DNA of 22,886 nt from a virus, in IMG/VR virus record IMGVR_UViG_3300030329_001456, positions 1 through 22,886 of that record; one strand, written 5' to 3'. Under the pieces are notes generated by a model. It saw only the letters and a list, made by a program, of their open reading frames with translations. It was not told the DNA's origin and ran no database searches. The first letter of the stretch is position 1; each line of letters opens with the position of its first letter. The translations under genes and the position numbers were made by a program. This document shows, in pieces, positions 1 to 9,720 of the stretch.

Positions 1-1
1 T

Positions 2-130
2 ATACTCCTCAATCGAACTAGAGAAGACTACTCTACTAAACATGAATTGCGTGAAGATATGAAAATGGTATCAGACGCATTATATAGATTAGAGGATAAA
101 TTAGATAAAGTATTAGAGAGAGGAAAGTAA
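2..130 (+). CDS. Partial hypothetical protein, C-terminal end only
   Basis: An open frame runs in from the left edge and stops at 128-130, leaving the last 42 residues of a protein that starts outside the window. The visible part is highly charged and helical. It ends in a heptad-like stretch (LYRLEDKLDKVLERGK) typical of short coiled coils in small phage proteins. The next gene starts 1 nt after the stop, and its ribosome binding site (GAGAGGAAAG) lies in the last codons here, so the two are translationally linked. The function cannot be told. A structural accessory protein or a cytoplasmic tail of a small membrane protein are both possible. Confidence 0.6.
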   Translation: MLLNRTREDYSTKHELREDMKMVSDALYRLEDKLDKVLERGK

Positions 131-131
131 G

Positions 132-1280
132 ATGGCTACTGCTCAACAATTAGTAGATTATATTCAAGCAAACGAGGATGTGCGACAGTCGGCAGATGCA
201 ATAGCACTAGCCGTTGCTCCAAGGGGAACACCAGAGTTTATATCAACATTTCAAAATGCGTTAATTAATCATGCCAGAGATTTCGGTGTAGCAGAAGGAA
301 GAGCAGGTGCATCTGCATTGGTTGGAGACACTACTGCTGGTGGAGATGATACTACTGCTGGTGGAGATGATACTGCTGGTGGAGATGATACTGCTGGTGG
401 CGATGATACTATACAAAATTTACAAAATCAAATAGCTGCTCAACAAGAACAAATAAATGAGTTACAAAACCAGCCATCTCTCATGTCACCAACGGTAACG
501 GGAACGGCTACTCCAGCCCCCACACCAGTTACTCCTACTGATTTAGAACCTGTAACAGAGGATATAGGTGACGTACAGGCAGACACTACTGCAATACGTG
601 GCGATATAGGAACTAGGGCCGAAGGGCAACCTGCAACTCTCATGGGGCAGACTGCTGGATTAGCACAAGGGCAGACAGATATAACGGGGCGTATTGGTAC
701 AGCCCCTACACCAGATGCTACATTGTTTGGTGGTCAGGCAGGATTAGCCCAAGACCTTACTACCGCACAACAGGGTATAACAGGTATACAGGCAGGTATT
801 GGAGAGGCCCCCGTTGACCCTGTAACGGGCGATCCTGCAACTTTATTTCAAGGTCAGGCAGGTTTAATGTCTGGACAAACAGGGCTATCTACTGCTATAA
901 GTGGCGTAGGGAATCAGGCTTCAGCTATAGGTAGCGATTTAACTGCATTGACAAATCAATTAACCAACTTTGAAAACCTGTCAAATGCAGATAGGGCAAA
1001 TCTCCTATCAACATTAAATACTCGCGCTACTGAATTAAAAGACCTAGCAAACACGTATGGCCTACAGACAAATAGAATAGCAGAGCAACTTACAGGGATA
1101 CCTGCACCAACGGGTATGATGGCACAAGCTGCACCAGTAGCAGGATCTTTACCTGCCGTATTAGCTGCGGAGAGAGCGCAAAATACCACTACCCAAAACA
1201 TAAACAGGGGCCTCATGGACGTAGCTGAACAAGGGCAAGTAGGTGCGCTAGGGCCAGTTACTCCAGACCCAAGGGTATAG
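132..1280 (+). CDS. Repeat-rich putative virion protein (382 aa)
   Basis: No enzyme family is recognised. The N-terminal 60 residues look globular and helical. Residues about 65-93 are a low-complexity acidic repeat of T-A-G-G-D-D units. A Gln-rich coiled-coil stretch follows (about 94-115), then a Pro/Thr linker. Residues about 150-265 hold roughly three degenerate repeats built around IGxxxx...ATL(M/F)xGQ(T/A)GL. The C-terminal third is helical. The AUG follows a good GAGAGGAAAG site. It is the first complete gene of a tightly packed plus-strand run of putative structural genes, so a virion role (internal protein or fibre-like spacer) is inferred from place and composition. Confidence is high that it is a gene and low for any specific role. 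Confidence 0.75.
   Translation: MATAQQLVDYIQANEDVRQSADAIALAVAPRGTPEFISTFQNALINHARDFGVAEGRAGASALVGDTTAGGDDTTAGGDDTAGGDDTAGGDDTIQNLQNQIAAQQEQINELQNQPSLMSPTVTGTATPAPTPVTPTDLEPVTEDIGDVQADTTAIRGDIGTRAEGQPATLMGQTAGLAQGQTDITGRIGTAPTPDATLFGGQAGLAQDLTTAQQGITGIQAGIGEAPVDPVTGDPATLFQGQAGLMSGQTGLSTAISGVGNQASAIGSDLTALTNQLTNFENLSNADRANLLSTLNTRATELKDLANTYGLQTNRIAEQLTGIPAPTGMMAQAAPVAGSLPAVLAAERAQNTTTQNINRGLMDVAEQGQVGALGPVTPDPRV
324..410 (+). repeat. In-frame 18/21-nt tandem repeat
   Basis: About four and a half tandem units of the form GGAGATGATACTGCTGGT (one copy is 21 nt, with an extra ACT) encode the GDDTAG/GDDTTAG repeats of the 382-aa protein. All unit lengths are multiples of three, so copy-number change would keep the frame. 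Two adjacent units (363-380 and 381-398) are identical, which suggests recent expansion by slippage. Confidence 0.9.
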
Positions 1281-1303
1281 TATAAAAAGAAAGAGATAGT
1301 GAT

Positions 1304-3049
1304 ATGGCAAATTTACCGCAAGTATTTGATCCAGACATAGGCGATTCTGGCGAGTTTCGTGATCTTACTGACGCTGAAATACAGGAAGCAGCAGCTGATA
1401 TATCAAATCAACAATTAGAAGAGGGTACACCTGACCCTACAGATCCTATAATACCTGAAGGTGCGCCTACGCCTACCACAAACCCTAACTTATTTAATTT
1501 TGATGAGCAGGGTAACCCGATTGTTACTACTGATCCTACTACGGGGCAAAAAGCATTTCAGATACGTGGCGATTTATTGGGCGGTGAGATAGTAGATCAG
1601 AGATTGGGTGATCCTTCCGTAAACCCTAACGTCACAACGCAACAGCTAGATACTAGGGCAGTTGCTATAGATCAAGGATTTAAAGGAACACCTACAGACG
1701 CATTAACTCAATCGTATATACAGGATGCAGCTGGGCAAAGAGGGTTAGTAGATCCTTTTGGTTTTAGAAGCGCAAGAGGTGTACAAACAGATATATCGCA
1801 AGACCCTAACGCAATGTTACCCACAGGGGCGCAACTAACTGCACAACTAATAGATCCTAATGCCCCAGGAACAATCATAGATCGGACAGACCGTGGCTTT
1901 CAAACTAGGGATTTAGCAGCAGGACAGACACTGGCAGGTGTAACTGATGCACAACAGGTAGCCAGAACTGACGCAAATGTAGCTTCAGCACAAACTGTTG
2001 CTGGTCAGGTAGCGATGGAAGATCTGGAAGCAGAGCAGTTTTTAAATGACATACGTTTAGTAAGAGCGCAACAGGAACAAGTAGAAGATAGATCTACTGT
2101 AAAGGGCCAACTAGGTATTATAATGGAGGACTTTGCAGGTGACTCCGTACCCCCTTGGGCATCAAATGCAATACAGGGGGCAGAAAATATACTGGCACGT
2201 AGGGGTATAACGGCATCTAGCGGTGTATATCAAGAGTTGTTATTAGAGACTGCTTTGCAAGCAGGGTTACCCATAGCACAGGCTGATGCACAGATATACG
2301 CACAGTTTCAACAACAGAACTTGAGCAATAGACAACAGGCAGAAGTAACAAACGCAGCAAATTTACTAACTGCCGATATAAAAGAATTAGACATTAGGCA
2401 ACAGACAGCCGTATTAAATACACAGAACAGGGTACAGAGCCTGTTTACTGATGCAGCTGAGATAAATGCGACACGTAAGTTTAATGCAACTAGTGAAAAC
2501 CAAACAGATCAATTCTTTAGCAATTTACAACAGGCAGTAAATTTAAATAATGCTAGTCAACGAACTGCAATATCTCAATACAATGCAGGTCAGGCAAATG
2601 CTATTGCACAGTTTAACGTAAACACGGCTAGGGCAAAAGATGAATTTTATGCTAGAAATCAATTAGCAATAGCACAAGCTAATGCTGTATTTAGACGACA
2701 AACAAACACGGCAAACATAGCAGCCCAGAATGCAGCTAATCAATTTAACGCCACTGCTATTCTTAATAGATCTAATACTGCGCTAAATAATCTGGTACAG
2801 TTAGCTAGGGATGAGGCAGATTATTTTTATCAGTCTGGTCAAAATGACTTACAAAGACAAAATAATTTAGCGGTAGCCACAATAAACGCAGAGGCTAGAG
2901 CAAAAGGAAAAGAAGGTGGTGGCAGTTTCTTGGGTGCAGCAGGTGGCATATTAGGTAATATATTTGGTAATCTAGCTGGTACAGAAAAAGGTGCTGGAGC
3001 CATAGTTGATTTTGTAAGCGATTTTAAAATACCATTCTTATCGTCATAG
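1304..3049 (+). CDS. Internal virion protein-like, Gln/Asn/Ala-rich (581 aa)
   Basis: The N-terminal about 250 residues are Pro/Thr/Asp-rich and low in hydrophobics. From about residue 279 the sequence turns into a long helical Ala/Gln/Asn-rich region. It opens with VPPWASNAIQGAEN and ILARRGITASSG, followed by LPIAQADAQIYAQFQQQNLS. I remember this pattern from structural proteins of marine podoviruses and T4-like cyanophages. Several repeats of the type (Q/N)FN(A/V)xxA follow at about 390-500. The C-terminus is a Gly-rich amphipathic or hydrophobic segment (SFLGAAGGILGNIFGNLAG). It sits directly after the 382-aa gene and before other putative structural genes. I infer an internal or ejected virion protein. 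No catalytic motif is visible. Confidence 0.75.
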   Translation: MANLPQVFDPDIGDSGEFRDLTDAEIQEAAADISNQQLEEGTPDPTDPIIPEGAPTPTTNPNLFNFDEQGNPIVTTDPTTGQKAFQIRGDLLGGEIVDQRLGDPSVNPNVTTQQLDTRAVAIDQGFKGTPTDALTQSYIQDAAGQRGLVDPFGFRSARGVQTDISQDPNAMLPTGAQLTAQLIDPNAPGTIIDRTDRGFQTRDLAAGQTLAGVTDAQQVARTDANVASAQTVAGQVAMEDLEAEQFLNDIRLVRAQQEQVEDRSTVKGQLGIIMEDFAGDSVPPWASNAIQGAENILARRGITASSGVYQELLLETALQAGLPIAQADAQIYAQFQQQNLSNRQQAEVTNAANLLTADIKELDIRQQTAVLNTQNRVQSLFTDAAEINATRKFNATSENQTDQFFSNLQQAVNLNNASQRTAISQYNAGQANAIAQFNVNTARAKDEFYARNQLAIAQANAVFRRQTNTANIAAQNAANQFNATAILNRSNTALNNLVQLARDEADYFYQSGQNDLQRQNNLAVATINAEARAKGKEGGGSFLGAAGGILGNIFGNLAGTEKGAGAIVDFVSDFKIPFLSS

Positions 3050-3062
3050 AGGAGTACTATAA

Positions 3063-3251
3063 ATGGGAATAACTAATCCGTTTAGCAGAGTAAGAGTTCC
3101 TACTGCATTGTCAAGAACAGACATTGAAAGAACTAGATTACTTAGAGAACAAAAAAAGCCGACATCTAAACCGATTGCACCTACTGATACATTTAGCACC
3201 GCTAAAACGTATCAAGATGCTATACGTAATATGTTACAAACAAATACTTAA
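3063..3251 (+). CDS. Small basic hypothetical protein (62 aa)
   Basis: This is a short, basic, Thr/Arg-rich protein with no membrane segment, signal peptide or cysteine. The AUG is preceded by a clear GAGGAG site about 9 nt upstream, and the gene lies 13 nt after the previous stop, so it is very likely expressed within the virion-gene operon. I do not recognise a family. Its position suggests a minor structural or assembly component. Confidence 0.65.
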   Translation: MGITNPFSRVRVPTALSRTDIERTRLLREQKKPTSKPIAPTDTFSTAKTYQDAIRNMLQTNT

Positions 3252-3268
3252 AAAAGGAGGAATAAGCT

Positions 3269-3868
3269 ATGGCTATGGAAGATAATGAGTTTAATGAATT
3301 TGAAAGTGCAATACCAGGACAATCATTAGTTTCTGGGGAGTTAGGGTCTGTGCCTTTTGAAACACCAGCAGATTACTCTGATCCCGATGAGTACTATATG
3401 TTTTTGTACGAAAAGTTTGTTAATGAAGAAGAGAACGCAATTAATACTGTGCGATTACTTGAAATGGGAATTACGGCAGATGCCATCGTAGATGGTGTAC
3501 TTATGAATGCATTTATGATGGGCCAAATATCTGCTGACTTAGGGGTTATTATGAAAGAGCCTCTTACTGATTTAATACTTCTTATAGGCCAAGAAGCAGA
3601 TATACAAGTTGCAAGACGAAATGAAGCAGAAGACACACAACGACAAACTCAAGTGGATCTAGTACTTGCAACTTTAGCTGAAGGCGAAGAGGGCGAAGAA
3701 GGTATGGCACTGGATGATGACATGATGGAAGAACCATCTGGCATGATGGCTCCACCAGACGGTATGGATTCTATGATGCCTATAGATGATGACATGATGG
3801 CTGAAACACAAGAACCAGTACTAGAGGAAGAAGAAGAAGAAGAGCCTACAACATTAATGATGGGATAA
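3269..3868 (+). CDS. Putative virion structural protein with acidic Met-rich tail (199 aa)
   Basis: The start is set by a strong AGGAGG site 8 nt upstream. Residues about 12-20 carry AIPGQSLVSG, and a helical core follows (about 40-120). This arrangement of IPGQSL, a short Pro/acidic stretch and then helices recalls a structural protein family of marine phages, including T4-like cyanophages. That link is from memory and unverified. The last about 60 residues are disordered and very acidic, rich in DDDMMEE and in a run of glutamates, with repeated Met pairs. Such a tail could bind a basic partner or mimic nucleic acid. No catalytic residues are evident. It lies between the 62-aa and 376-aa genes with spacers of 17 and 4 nt. 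Confidence 0.7.
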   Translation: MAMEDNEFNEFESAIPGQSLVSGELGSVPFETPADYSDPDEYYMFLYEKFVNEEENAINTVRLLEMGITADAIVDGVLMNAFMMGQISADLGVIMKEPLTDLILLIGQEADIQVARRNEAEDTQRQTQVDLVLATLAEGEEGEEGMALDDDMMEEPSGMMAPPDGMDSMMPIDDDMMAETQEPVLEEEEEEEPTTLMMG

Positions 3869-3872
3869 TACA

Positions 3873-5003
3873 ATGGGATTAATGTCCGACCTAGGATCAG
3901 GATTAAAAGAGTTTAGTCAAAACTTCGTACTTTCGGCAGGTACACAGATTGCTGAAAACATTAAGAGAAAAGGCGAAGAAGACAGAAAAGATGTTAGAGA
4001 TCATGTAAAACTGTTACGTGCTAATATTGCTAAAAATAAAGCTGCAGATAATAAAATAAAAGCAGGTCTACAAGGGCAATTAAATTATTTAACAACTAAT
4101 TTGCCTAATGCACCTGTGGGTTTTTACAAAGATGCTATGTCTAGTAATGAAAATTTTAATGCTGTTAAAGCAGCCCTAAAAGCAGACACAAATAAAACAG
4201 GATACTGGTTTAAAGATATGGCGAAGCAATACAACATTGCAAATCCAGAAGATATATATAAAGCATCAGACAAGGAAAAAGTTAAACTATCAGACATAAG
4301 AACATCTAAAGGTACATACGCTCCTGCCGTTGAAGAAGAAGAAAAAGAAATGAGCCTAAAAGATATATTTAAATTAGGTTTTGGTGTGCCTGATCCTGTA
4401 GAGTCAATGCGTAGGGCTGAAAGAAGAATTGTTGCGTCTGGTAGAGGTACACTGTTAGAGCCAGATACACAGTATGCGTATGGTACTCCTACAAGGGGTA
4501 TTCAACCTAGTGGATTGCCGTTCTCTCTACGGGGTAAAAGAACAGAATATAGTACGATGGAACAATCTGCTATAAGTCGATCTTTAACAGACCCAAGTGT
4601 TTTATTAATTGGGCAATCTGAAAAAGTAAAACCTTTCTTAAAAGGATTGTATGAAGAAGAAGAAAAATTAAATGCTGAACGAGTTAAATATGGTAAACAA
4701 AAAGCGCCTGATGAATTACAAGATAAAATAGATGCTAACAAAGAAAAAATAGAAGCACTACAAAAAAGAACATATGTTGATTTTAATACCCGTATGAATA
4801 GAGTGTTTGCTGAAATAGCAAAAGGTAATATAGATGCAGAGGATATTCAAAAACTTTTAGGAAACAATTCTAGTAAAGCAGATGCTTTAAAACTTCTTGA
4901 AGTATATCGTAAACAATTGGTAACTCTTTCTCAAGTAAAAGGTGGGCAATCACAACAAATAATAGAAAAAGCCTCCAAACCACCTATATTTTCACCTAAT
5001 TAA
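3873..5003 (+). CDS. Hypothetical virion-block protein, helical (376 aa)
   Basis: This largely hydrophilic, Lys/Glu-rich and mostly helical protein has no signal peptide or clear membrane segment. Two charged coiled-coil stretches are seen, at about 25-70 and 250-300. A central Gly/Pro/Tyr-rich patch at about 190-225 carries TPTRGIQPSG. The AUG is only 4 nt after the previous stop, and the gene is followed 12 nt later by the 1414-aa gene, so it belongs to the same transcription unit. I do not recognise a family. An internal core or ejection protein is plausible from its place before the giant virion gene. Confidence 0.65.
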   Translation: MGLMSDLGSGLKEFSQNFVLSAGTQIAENIKRKGEEDRKDVRDHVKLLRANIAKNKAADNKIKAGLQGQLNYLTTNLPNAPVGFYKDAMSSNENFNAVKAALKADTNKTGYWFKDMAKQYNIANPEDIYKASDKEKVKLSDIRTSKGTYAPAVEEEEKEMSLKDIFKLGFGVPDPVESMRRAERRIVASGRGTLLEPDTQYAYGTPTRGIQPSGLPFSLRGKRTEYSTMEQSAISRSLTDPSVLLIGQSEKVKPFLKGLYEEEEKLNAERVKYGKQKAPDELQDKIDANKEKIEALQKRTYVDFNTRMNRVFAEIAKGNIDAEDIQKLLGNNSSKADALKLLEVYRKQLVTLSQVKGGQSQQIIEKASKPPIFSPN

Positions 5004-5015
5004 GAAAGCGTAGTT

Positions 5016-8000
5016 ATGCAAAATTCAGAAACAGCACCACCAACAGAACAAGAAATACGAGATTTATTAACTAGTATTGATAATAAACCTAGAACGCCAA
5101 AAAAAGAAGTAAGTCCAGAGCCAGATAGAATGCGCTCTCCTGAAACTATAGGCGAATCAAGAAAACAATTTATAGGAGATGAAATACCTCCTCCAGATAA
5201 ATCTGAAGATGACTTTGGTTTTGGTGACTATGTAAGTGATGTAGGAAGAGGCATTGCCTATGGTGCGTCTAAAGGTATAGGGCAGATGTATAACCTAGCC
5301 TTGGACGCAGGTAATTATATAGAGGAAGATTTACTTAATGGTTCTATAGACGTTGTTCCTAACGAAGACTATGAGGTAGAAATAGCAGAGCCTCAAACAA
5401 TGGCAGGTCAGTTAGCATCGGGGGTGGGGCAATTAGGTGTAGGTATTGTTCCAGGATTAAGCATACTGAAACTTGCTGGCGGTATAACAAAAATGGGTGC
5501 ATACGGACTGTCAAGAATAGGTCTGTCTGGAGGTAACACAAATTTATTAGCTACAAGTATGGGTAAAAAAGCAGTCTCCGTAGCAAATAACAATGTCGTA
5601 AAATCTATGGCAAAAGGAGGTGCAACAGCAGGTGTAGCAGAACAATTAGTATTTGATCCAACAGATGCTAGACTAGCTGACCTAGCAGCATCGACAGATA
5701 TTCCAATATTAAAAGATGTAGGTGAGCTTCTTAAATACCATGAGGGTGATTCAGAAATGACCGCCCGTATTAAAATGGCAGCAGAGGGTTTGGGCATAGG
5801 AACAGTTATGGATGGTGCAGTCCAGTTGGTTAGTCTATTCGGTAGAACTATAAAACCAAGAACTGTAGATGAAAGCCCTCTAGGTAAAAAAGGAAAACCT
5901 TTAACAGTAGAACAATTAGAAGAATTAGCTGATGAGGCTAAACTAGATGGCAATCCTTCTGGTGATCTTTCCCCTAGAGCGCAGATGGTAATTAAAAGCA
6001 CACTAGAAAAACAAGGCAAATCTACGGAGTTTATAGATAAATATGTAGGATCTATAAATTTAAATAGAATAAATTCTAGTCAGTACGAAATATATAATCT
6101 TATAAACGACACAGGTGAAGCTCTCAGAGATAAATATCTAAAAGATAATCCTAACGAAACATGGCCTCCTACTCAAACTAATAATAAGTCTTTAGAACAG
6201 GCTGCTGATTTATTAGGGCATGAAAATGTAGAAAATATGCTAGACGTTGTTTCTAAAAATCAAGGAACACTAAGTATACGCACAGATGCAGAGGGAAATG
6301 TTGTATTAGGATCTGGCCTAGAAGGTGCTACAGAGTATGCATTAGCTGCTCGACAACTATTATTTGATACGGCAGACGTATTGTTTGGTCTAGCTAGAGA
6401 AGCAAACACGTTAAAAAAACAAGGTAGGGGGTCATTATCTGAATATAAACAAGTAAAAGCAGCGTACACTCAACAGCTATTAGCATATGAATCTATTCAA
6501 AATACTGTAAATGGCATAGCTAATGAGTCAGGTAGACTGCTTCAGTCATTTAATATTAATATACCTAACGGCCCCAAAGCAAGATGGATGGATGATCTAG
6601 TAGAGTCTGGCGGTAAAGACATTGATTCTCTTATACAATCAATGGCTAAAGAAGAATTTGTAGGTTCTGCAGCAATGCAAAAACGCATAGACCTGTTAAA
6701 GAAGGGCGTTCAAAAAAACTGGTTACAGAAGGTAAAAGCAGGTATTGGGCAATACTGGTATAATTCTATATTGTCTGCCATTGATACTCAGATAGTAAAC
6801 ATAGCAGGTAACTTAGGGGTACAGTTTGCACGTACTGCAATAGAGGGAACCTTTGGTGCAACAAGAGGATCATTAAGATTATTAGGTGCTAAAGTTACAG
6901 GCCAAGAGGTTGACCCCTCTAGTGTCATGCTGTTTGGAGATTTGTATCAAAGACTACGAGGCATGACCGTAGGTAAAGCGAGTGGTAGCGGAAAATCAGA
7001 TGTTGTATCTCTTGAAATAAAAGAAATAGATAATCTTCTAAGACAAGAAAAAGCAAATCCATTAGTTATAGATAATTTGTTTTATAATATACGTGCAGGA
7101 AAATATGGTAAAAATACAGATAAGTTACCACCTGACCAATTTGTTACACAAATAATAACAAAAGAAGGTATGTCTAACTTATACAAAAAAGAATTAGATG
7201 CTATGGTAGCTTCTCATGGTGCTTCTGTATCTAACGCTGCAAAAACAGGACGTTTGTTTTTAGAAGTTTTAAGAAAAGAAATGCCCGTAGATCCTAGATA
7301 TGGGCGTTACGAAATAGCAGAAAAGGCAGGAACTGTGCAGTCTATACCTAGTTGGGTGGGCAGAGTTATTCGCGCTCCTACTACTGGTATGGCAGCATTT
7401 GATACTATGTTCAAAGCAATAGCAGATAATGCAGCTCTATATGAAATGGCTTCTAGACAGGTTAGAGCTATTAGATATGAACTACAAAGAAAAGGTGGTT
7501 CTGAAGTAGTAGAGTTAGCTGATGGCACAAAAGTTACAGTAGACGAAAAACATTTTAAATTAGTAGGTGATGATGGTGCAGGTGAAGCACTAGATCCTAG
7601 AAACTTAAATGCCTCTGAAATGATAGAATATCTAGTAGCTAACCCTACACCAAAGATGCTACAGGACGCAGAGAAAGAATTTTTAGAAGCTACATTCCAA
7701 CAACAGAATGCTCTTACAAAAGGAGGTGAGGCGTTTCGCAGAATATTAGATAAGTCAGGTATTGGTTTAGGAACAGCCCTGATGCCATTTGTGCGTACCC
7801 CACTAAATTTACTGATATATTCATTAGAAAGAACGCCTCTTGGTCTATTAAACCCTGATGCATTTAAAAACAGAAAAATGCTAAAACTACTTAGAGATGT
7901 AGATGTAGATGATCTTACAGAAGCACAGGCTAAAAAGTTTAGAGAGCTAAGTAGAACAGAAGAGCTAATAAAAGAACAAAGAATAAATAGACAACTAGCA

Positions 8001-9260
8001 GGTATGACATACCTTACGGGTGCGTATAGTTTAGCACAGGCAGGTATAATAACTGGTGGTGGCCCTACAGATTATGCAGAACGAGATAGGCTAAGAAAAA
8101 CTGGATGGGAGCCGTACTCTATAAAAATAGGAGATACATATTATCCTATATCTAGATTAGATCCTTTTTCACAGATAGCAGCACTAGCTTCTGACTTTCA
8201 ATATATAACCAATGAGTTATCTAGGGCAAAACTATCTCCTGCTGAAAGAAAGGACTTTAACACTCTGTCATTTTTTGTGGCAAAAAGTATGTTTAAAAAC
8301 TTAGTAACTATGATTTCAGATAAAACTTATTTAAAAAGTATGGGAGAAATTATGGACACTATATACTCTCCTAGATCAGACAATATGCTTGAGAAAGCAA
8401 TAGCTGCTGGTGCGAAAGCATTTGGCACTGTTGTAGGTGGTTTTGTTCCTAATATATTATCTAGGGGAGCAGAGACACTTGCCAGCACAGATGAAGATGG
8501 TAATAAACAAGCAAACTTTTTTTACGATCCTGTTATAAAAGACTCCTATGTAAATATGAATGCCCTTAAATTATTTGTGGCAAAAATGACTTCTAAGATT
8601 CCTGGAGCAAGAGAAACTTTAAAAGATATACTTGGAGAAGAAAATGCAGGATTGTACCCAAGAATAGACGAATTTGGTAGCATCGTAAATAGAGCTAGGG
8701 CTGCTAAATTATTTAATGACACAGACACCAATGCAACATATTTAGAAAACACGCTAAAGAAAATTGGAAATATTGTCGTACTTACTAGACCAGGTACTGA
8801 AATACCTACGGCAGGTTTGTCGGCTACTTTAGCAGAACTAAAAATAAAACCAAAGTTCACAGATCCTAATATAAAAATACCAGGAACTAATCAAAAGAAA
8901 AAATTAAATTCCTTTTTGTTTTATAAAAAATCCATATACGAAGGGGAAAGATATGTTGAGTATTTAACAGAAACAATAGAATCAGATGCATATAAAAAAT
9001 TGTATAGAATATCTATTGAAAACGACAGTAGGAAACCAGTTGTAGATAAACTTAGAGCAGAATTAATAGAAAATGCAAAGAGGATGGCTATAACAGTTAC
9101 TGAAGATGCAATGAATAACCGTGAAGTATATTTACTGGCAGGAGTAAACGATAGAGTAATTCAATCTGCTTTAGTAAAAGAGAGTTCTTTATTAACATCT
9201 GAGTACGAAGTGTTAATGAATAAAAAACAAAAACTTATGGAAAAGGCATTTAAACAATGA
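5016..9260 (+). CDS. Giant internal virion protein (1414 aa)
   Basis: The disordered, Pro/Glu-rich N-terminus (about 1-65) is followed by Gly-rich hydrophobic stretches at about 130-175, 250-275 and 580-610 that could insert in or associate with membrane. The conserved-looking block FVRTPLNLLIYSLERTPLG lies near residue 925. A second block near 1028-1045 reads GWEPYSIKIGDTYYP followed by RLDPF. Both recur in very large internal or ejected proteins of podoviruses, as I recall them. No lytic transglycosylase or peptidase motif is evident. The stop overlaps the next start (ATGA), showing translational coupling to the holin-like gene. I infer a core protein ejected into the cell envelope during infection, comparable in role to T7 gp15/gp16 but not shown to be homologous. 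It is a gene with near certainty; the role is moderately supported. Confidence 0.75.
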   Translation: MQNSETAPPTEQEIRDLLTSIDNKPRTPKKEVSPEPDRMRSPETIGESRKQFIGDEIPPPDKSEDDFGFGDYVSDVGRGIAYGASKGIGQMYNLALDAGNYIEEDLLNGSIDVVPNEDYEVEIAEPQTMAGQLASGVGQLGVGIVPGLSILKLAGGITKMGAYGLSRIGLSGGNTNLLATSMGKKAVSVANNNVVKSMAKGGATAGVAEQLVFDPTDARLADLAASTDIPILKDVGELLKYHEGDSEMTARIKMAAEGLGIGTVMDGAVQLVSLFGRTIKPRTVDESPLGKKGKPLTVEQLEELADEAKLDGNPSGDLSPRAQMVIKSTLEKQGKSTEFIDKYVGSINLNRINSSQYEIYNLINDTGEALRDKYLKDNPNETWPPTQTNNKSLEQAADLLGHENVENMLDVVSKNQGTLSIRTDAEGNVVLGSGLEGATEYALAARQLLFDTADVLFGLAREANTLKKQGRGSLSEYKQVKAAYTQQLLAYESIQNTVNGIANESGRLLQSFNINIPNGPKARWMDDLVESGGKDIDSLIQSMAKEEFVGSAAMQKRIDLLKKGVQKNWLQKVKAGIGQYWYNSILSAIDTQIVNIAGNLGVQFARTAIEGTFGATRGSLRLLGAKVTGQEVDPSSVMLFGDLYQRLRGMTVGKASGSGKSDVVSLEIKEIDNLLRQEKANPLVIDNLFYNIRAGKYGKNTDKLPPDQFVTQIITKEGMSNLYKKELDAMVASHGASVSNAAKTGRLFLEVLRKEMPVDPRYGRYEIAEKAGTVQSIPSWVGRVIRAPTTGMAAFDTMFKAIADNAALYEMASRQVRAIRYELQRKGGSEVVELADGTKVTVDEKHFKLVGDDGAGEALDPRNLNASEMIEYLVANPTPKMLQDAEKEFLEATFQQQNALTKGGEAFRRILDKSGIGLGTALMPFVRTPLNLLIYSLERTPLGLLNPDAFKNRKMLKLLRDVDVDDLTEAQAKKFRELSRTEELIKEQRINRQLAGMTYLTGAYSLAQAGIITGGGPTDYAERDRLRKTGWEPYSIKIGDTYYPISRLDPFSQIAALASDFQYITNELSRAKLSPAERKDFNTLSFFVAKSMFKNLVTMISDKTYLKSMGEIMDTIYSPRSDNMLEKAIAAGAKAFGTVVGGFVPNILSRGAETLASTDEDGNKQANFFYDPVIKDSYVNMNALKLFVAKMTSKIPGARETLKDILGEENAGLYPRIDEFGSIVNRARAAKLFNDTDTNATYLENTLKKIGNIVVLTRPGTEIPTAGLSATLAELKIKPKFTDPNIKIPGTNQKKKLNSFLFYKKSIYEGERYVEYLTETIESDAYKKLYRISIENDSRKPVVDKLRAELIENAKRMAITVTEDAMNNREVYLLAGVNDRVIQSALVKESSLLTSEYEVLMNKKQKLMEKAFKQ

Positions 9261-9718
9261 TTACAATACTAGGATCATTAATTGGCTTTGCAGGTTCTGC
9301 GCTACCTAAAGCCTTTGATATGTTCTCCGATTGGCAGGACAGGAAGCACGAACTTGCCATGATGGATCGCCAGATAGAGGCATCTAAACTAGCGCACACA
9401 CAAAAGCTAGAGGCACTGAATATAGAGGCCGACATAAGTGAGAGCAAGGCTCTGTACAAACACGATCAGTCGATGAAGTCAACGGGCTTTATGGCAGGAC
9501 TGAGGGCAAGTGTAAGGCCAGTTATAACATACTTATTCTTTACACTATTCGCAGTCATCAAAGGCACTGCGCTATATGGCCTAATATATACTGACGGTAT
9601 CGTATGGGAGATAGCAATACAGACACTGTGGGATGAAGAAACGCAAGGCATATTTGCTGCCATCATATCATTCTGGTTTGGAAGTCGCGCACTCCAAAGA
9701 TCTAGGAGCAGTTCGTAA
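9257..9718 (+). CDS. Three-TM holin-like protein (GTA holin type, 153 aa)
   Basis: A short hydrophobic N-terminus (about 1-17) is followed by a charged helical stretch (about 20-72), then hydrophobic segments at about 88-112 and 129-142. Between the last two lies a W-x-E-x-A...LWDEET loop, and the protein ends in FWFGSRALQR. The ASVRP start of the central segment and the DEET...FWFGSR ending match the three-TM holin family known from gene transfer agents and many phages. The role would be permeabilising the inner membrane for lysis or, as it lies between two giant virion genes, a virion-associated membrane function. It overlaps the previous gene by 4 nt. Its base composition is visibly richer in G+C than both neighbours, which fits acquisition by exchange. 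Confidence 0.7.
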   Translation: MITILGSLIGFAGSALPKAFDMFSDWQDRKHELAMMDRQIEASKLAHTQKLEALNIEADISESKALYKHDQSMKSTGFMAGLRASVRPVITYLFFTLFAVIKGTALYGLIYTDGIVWEIAIQTLWDEETQGIFAAIISFWFGSRALQRSRSSS

Positions 9719-9720
9719 AA

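Noticed and set aside
5408-6019. Long open frame (203 aa) on the minus strand inside the 1414-aa gene
   Set aside because: It is antisense to a coding frame with no visible ribosome binding site, and its composition (Ser/Pro/Ile-rich) is typical of a shadow frame.
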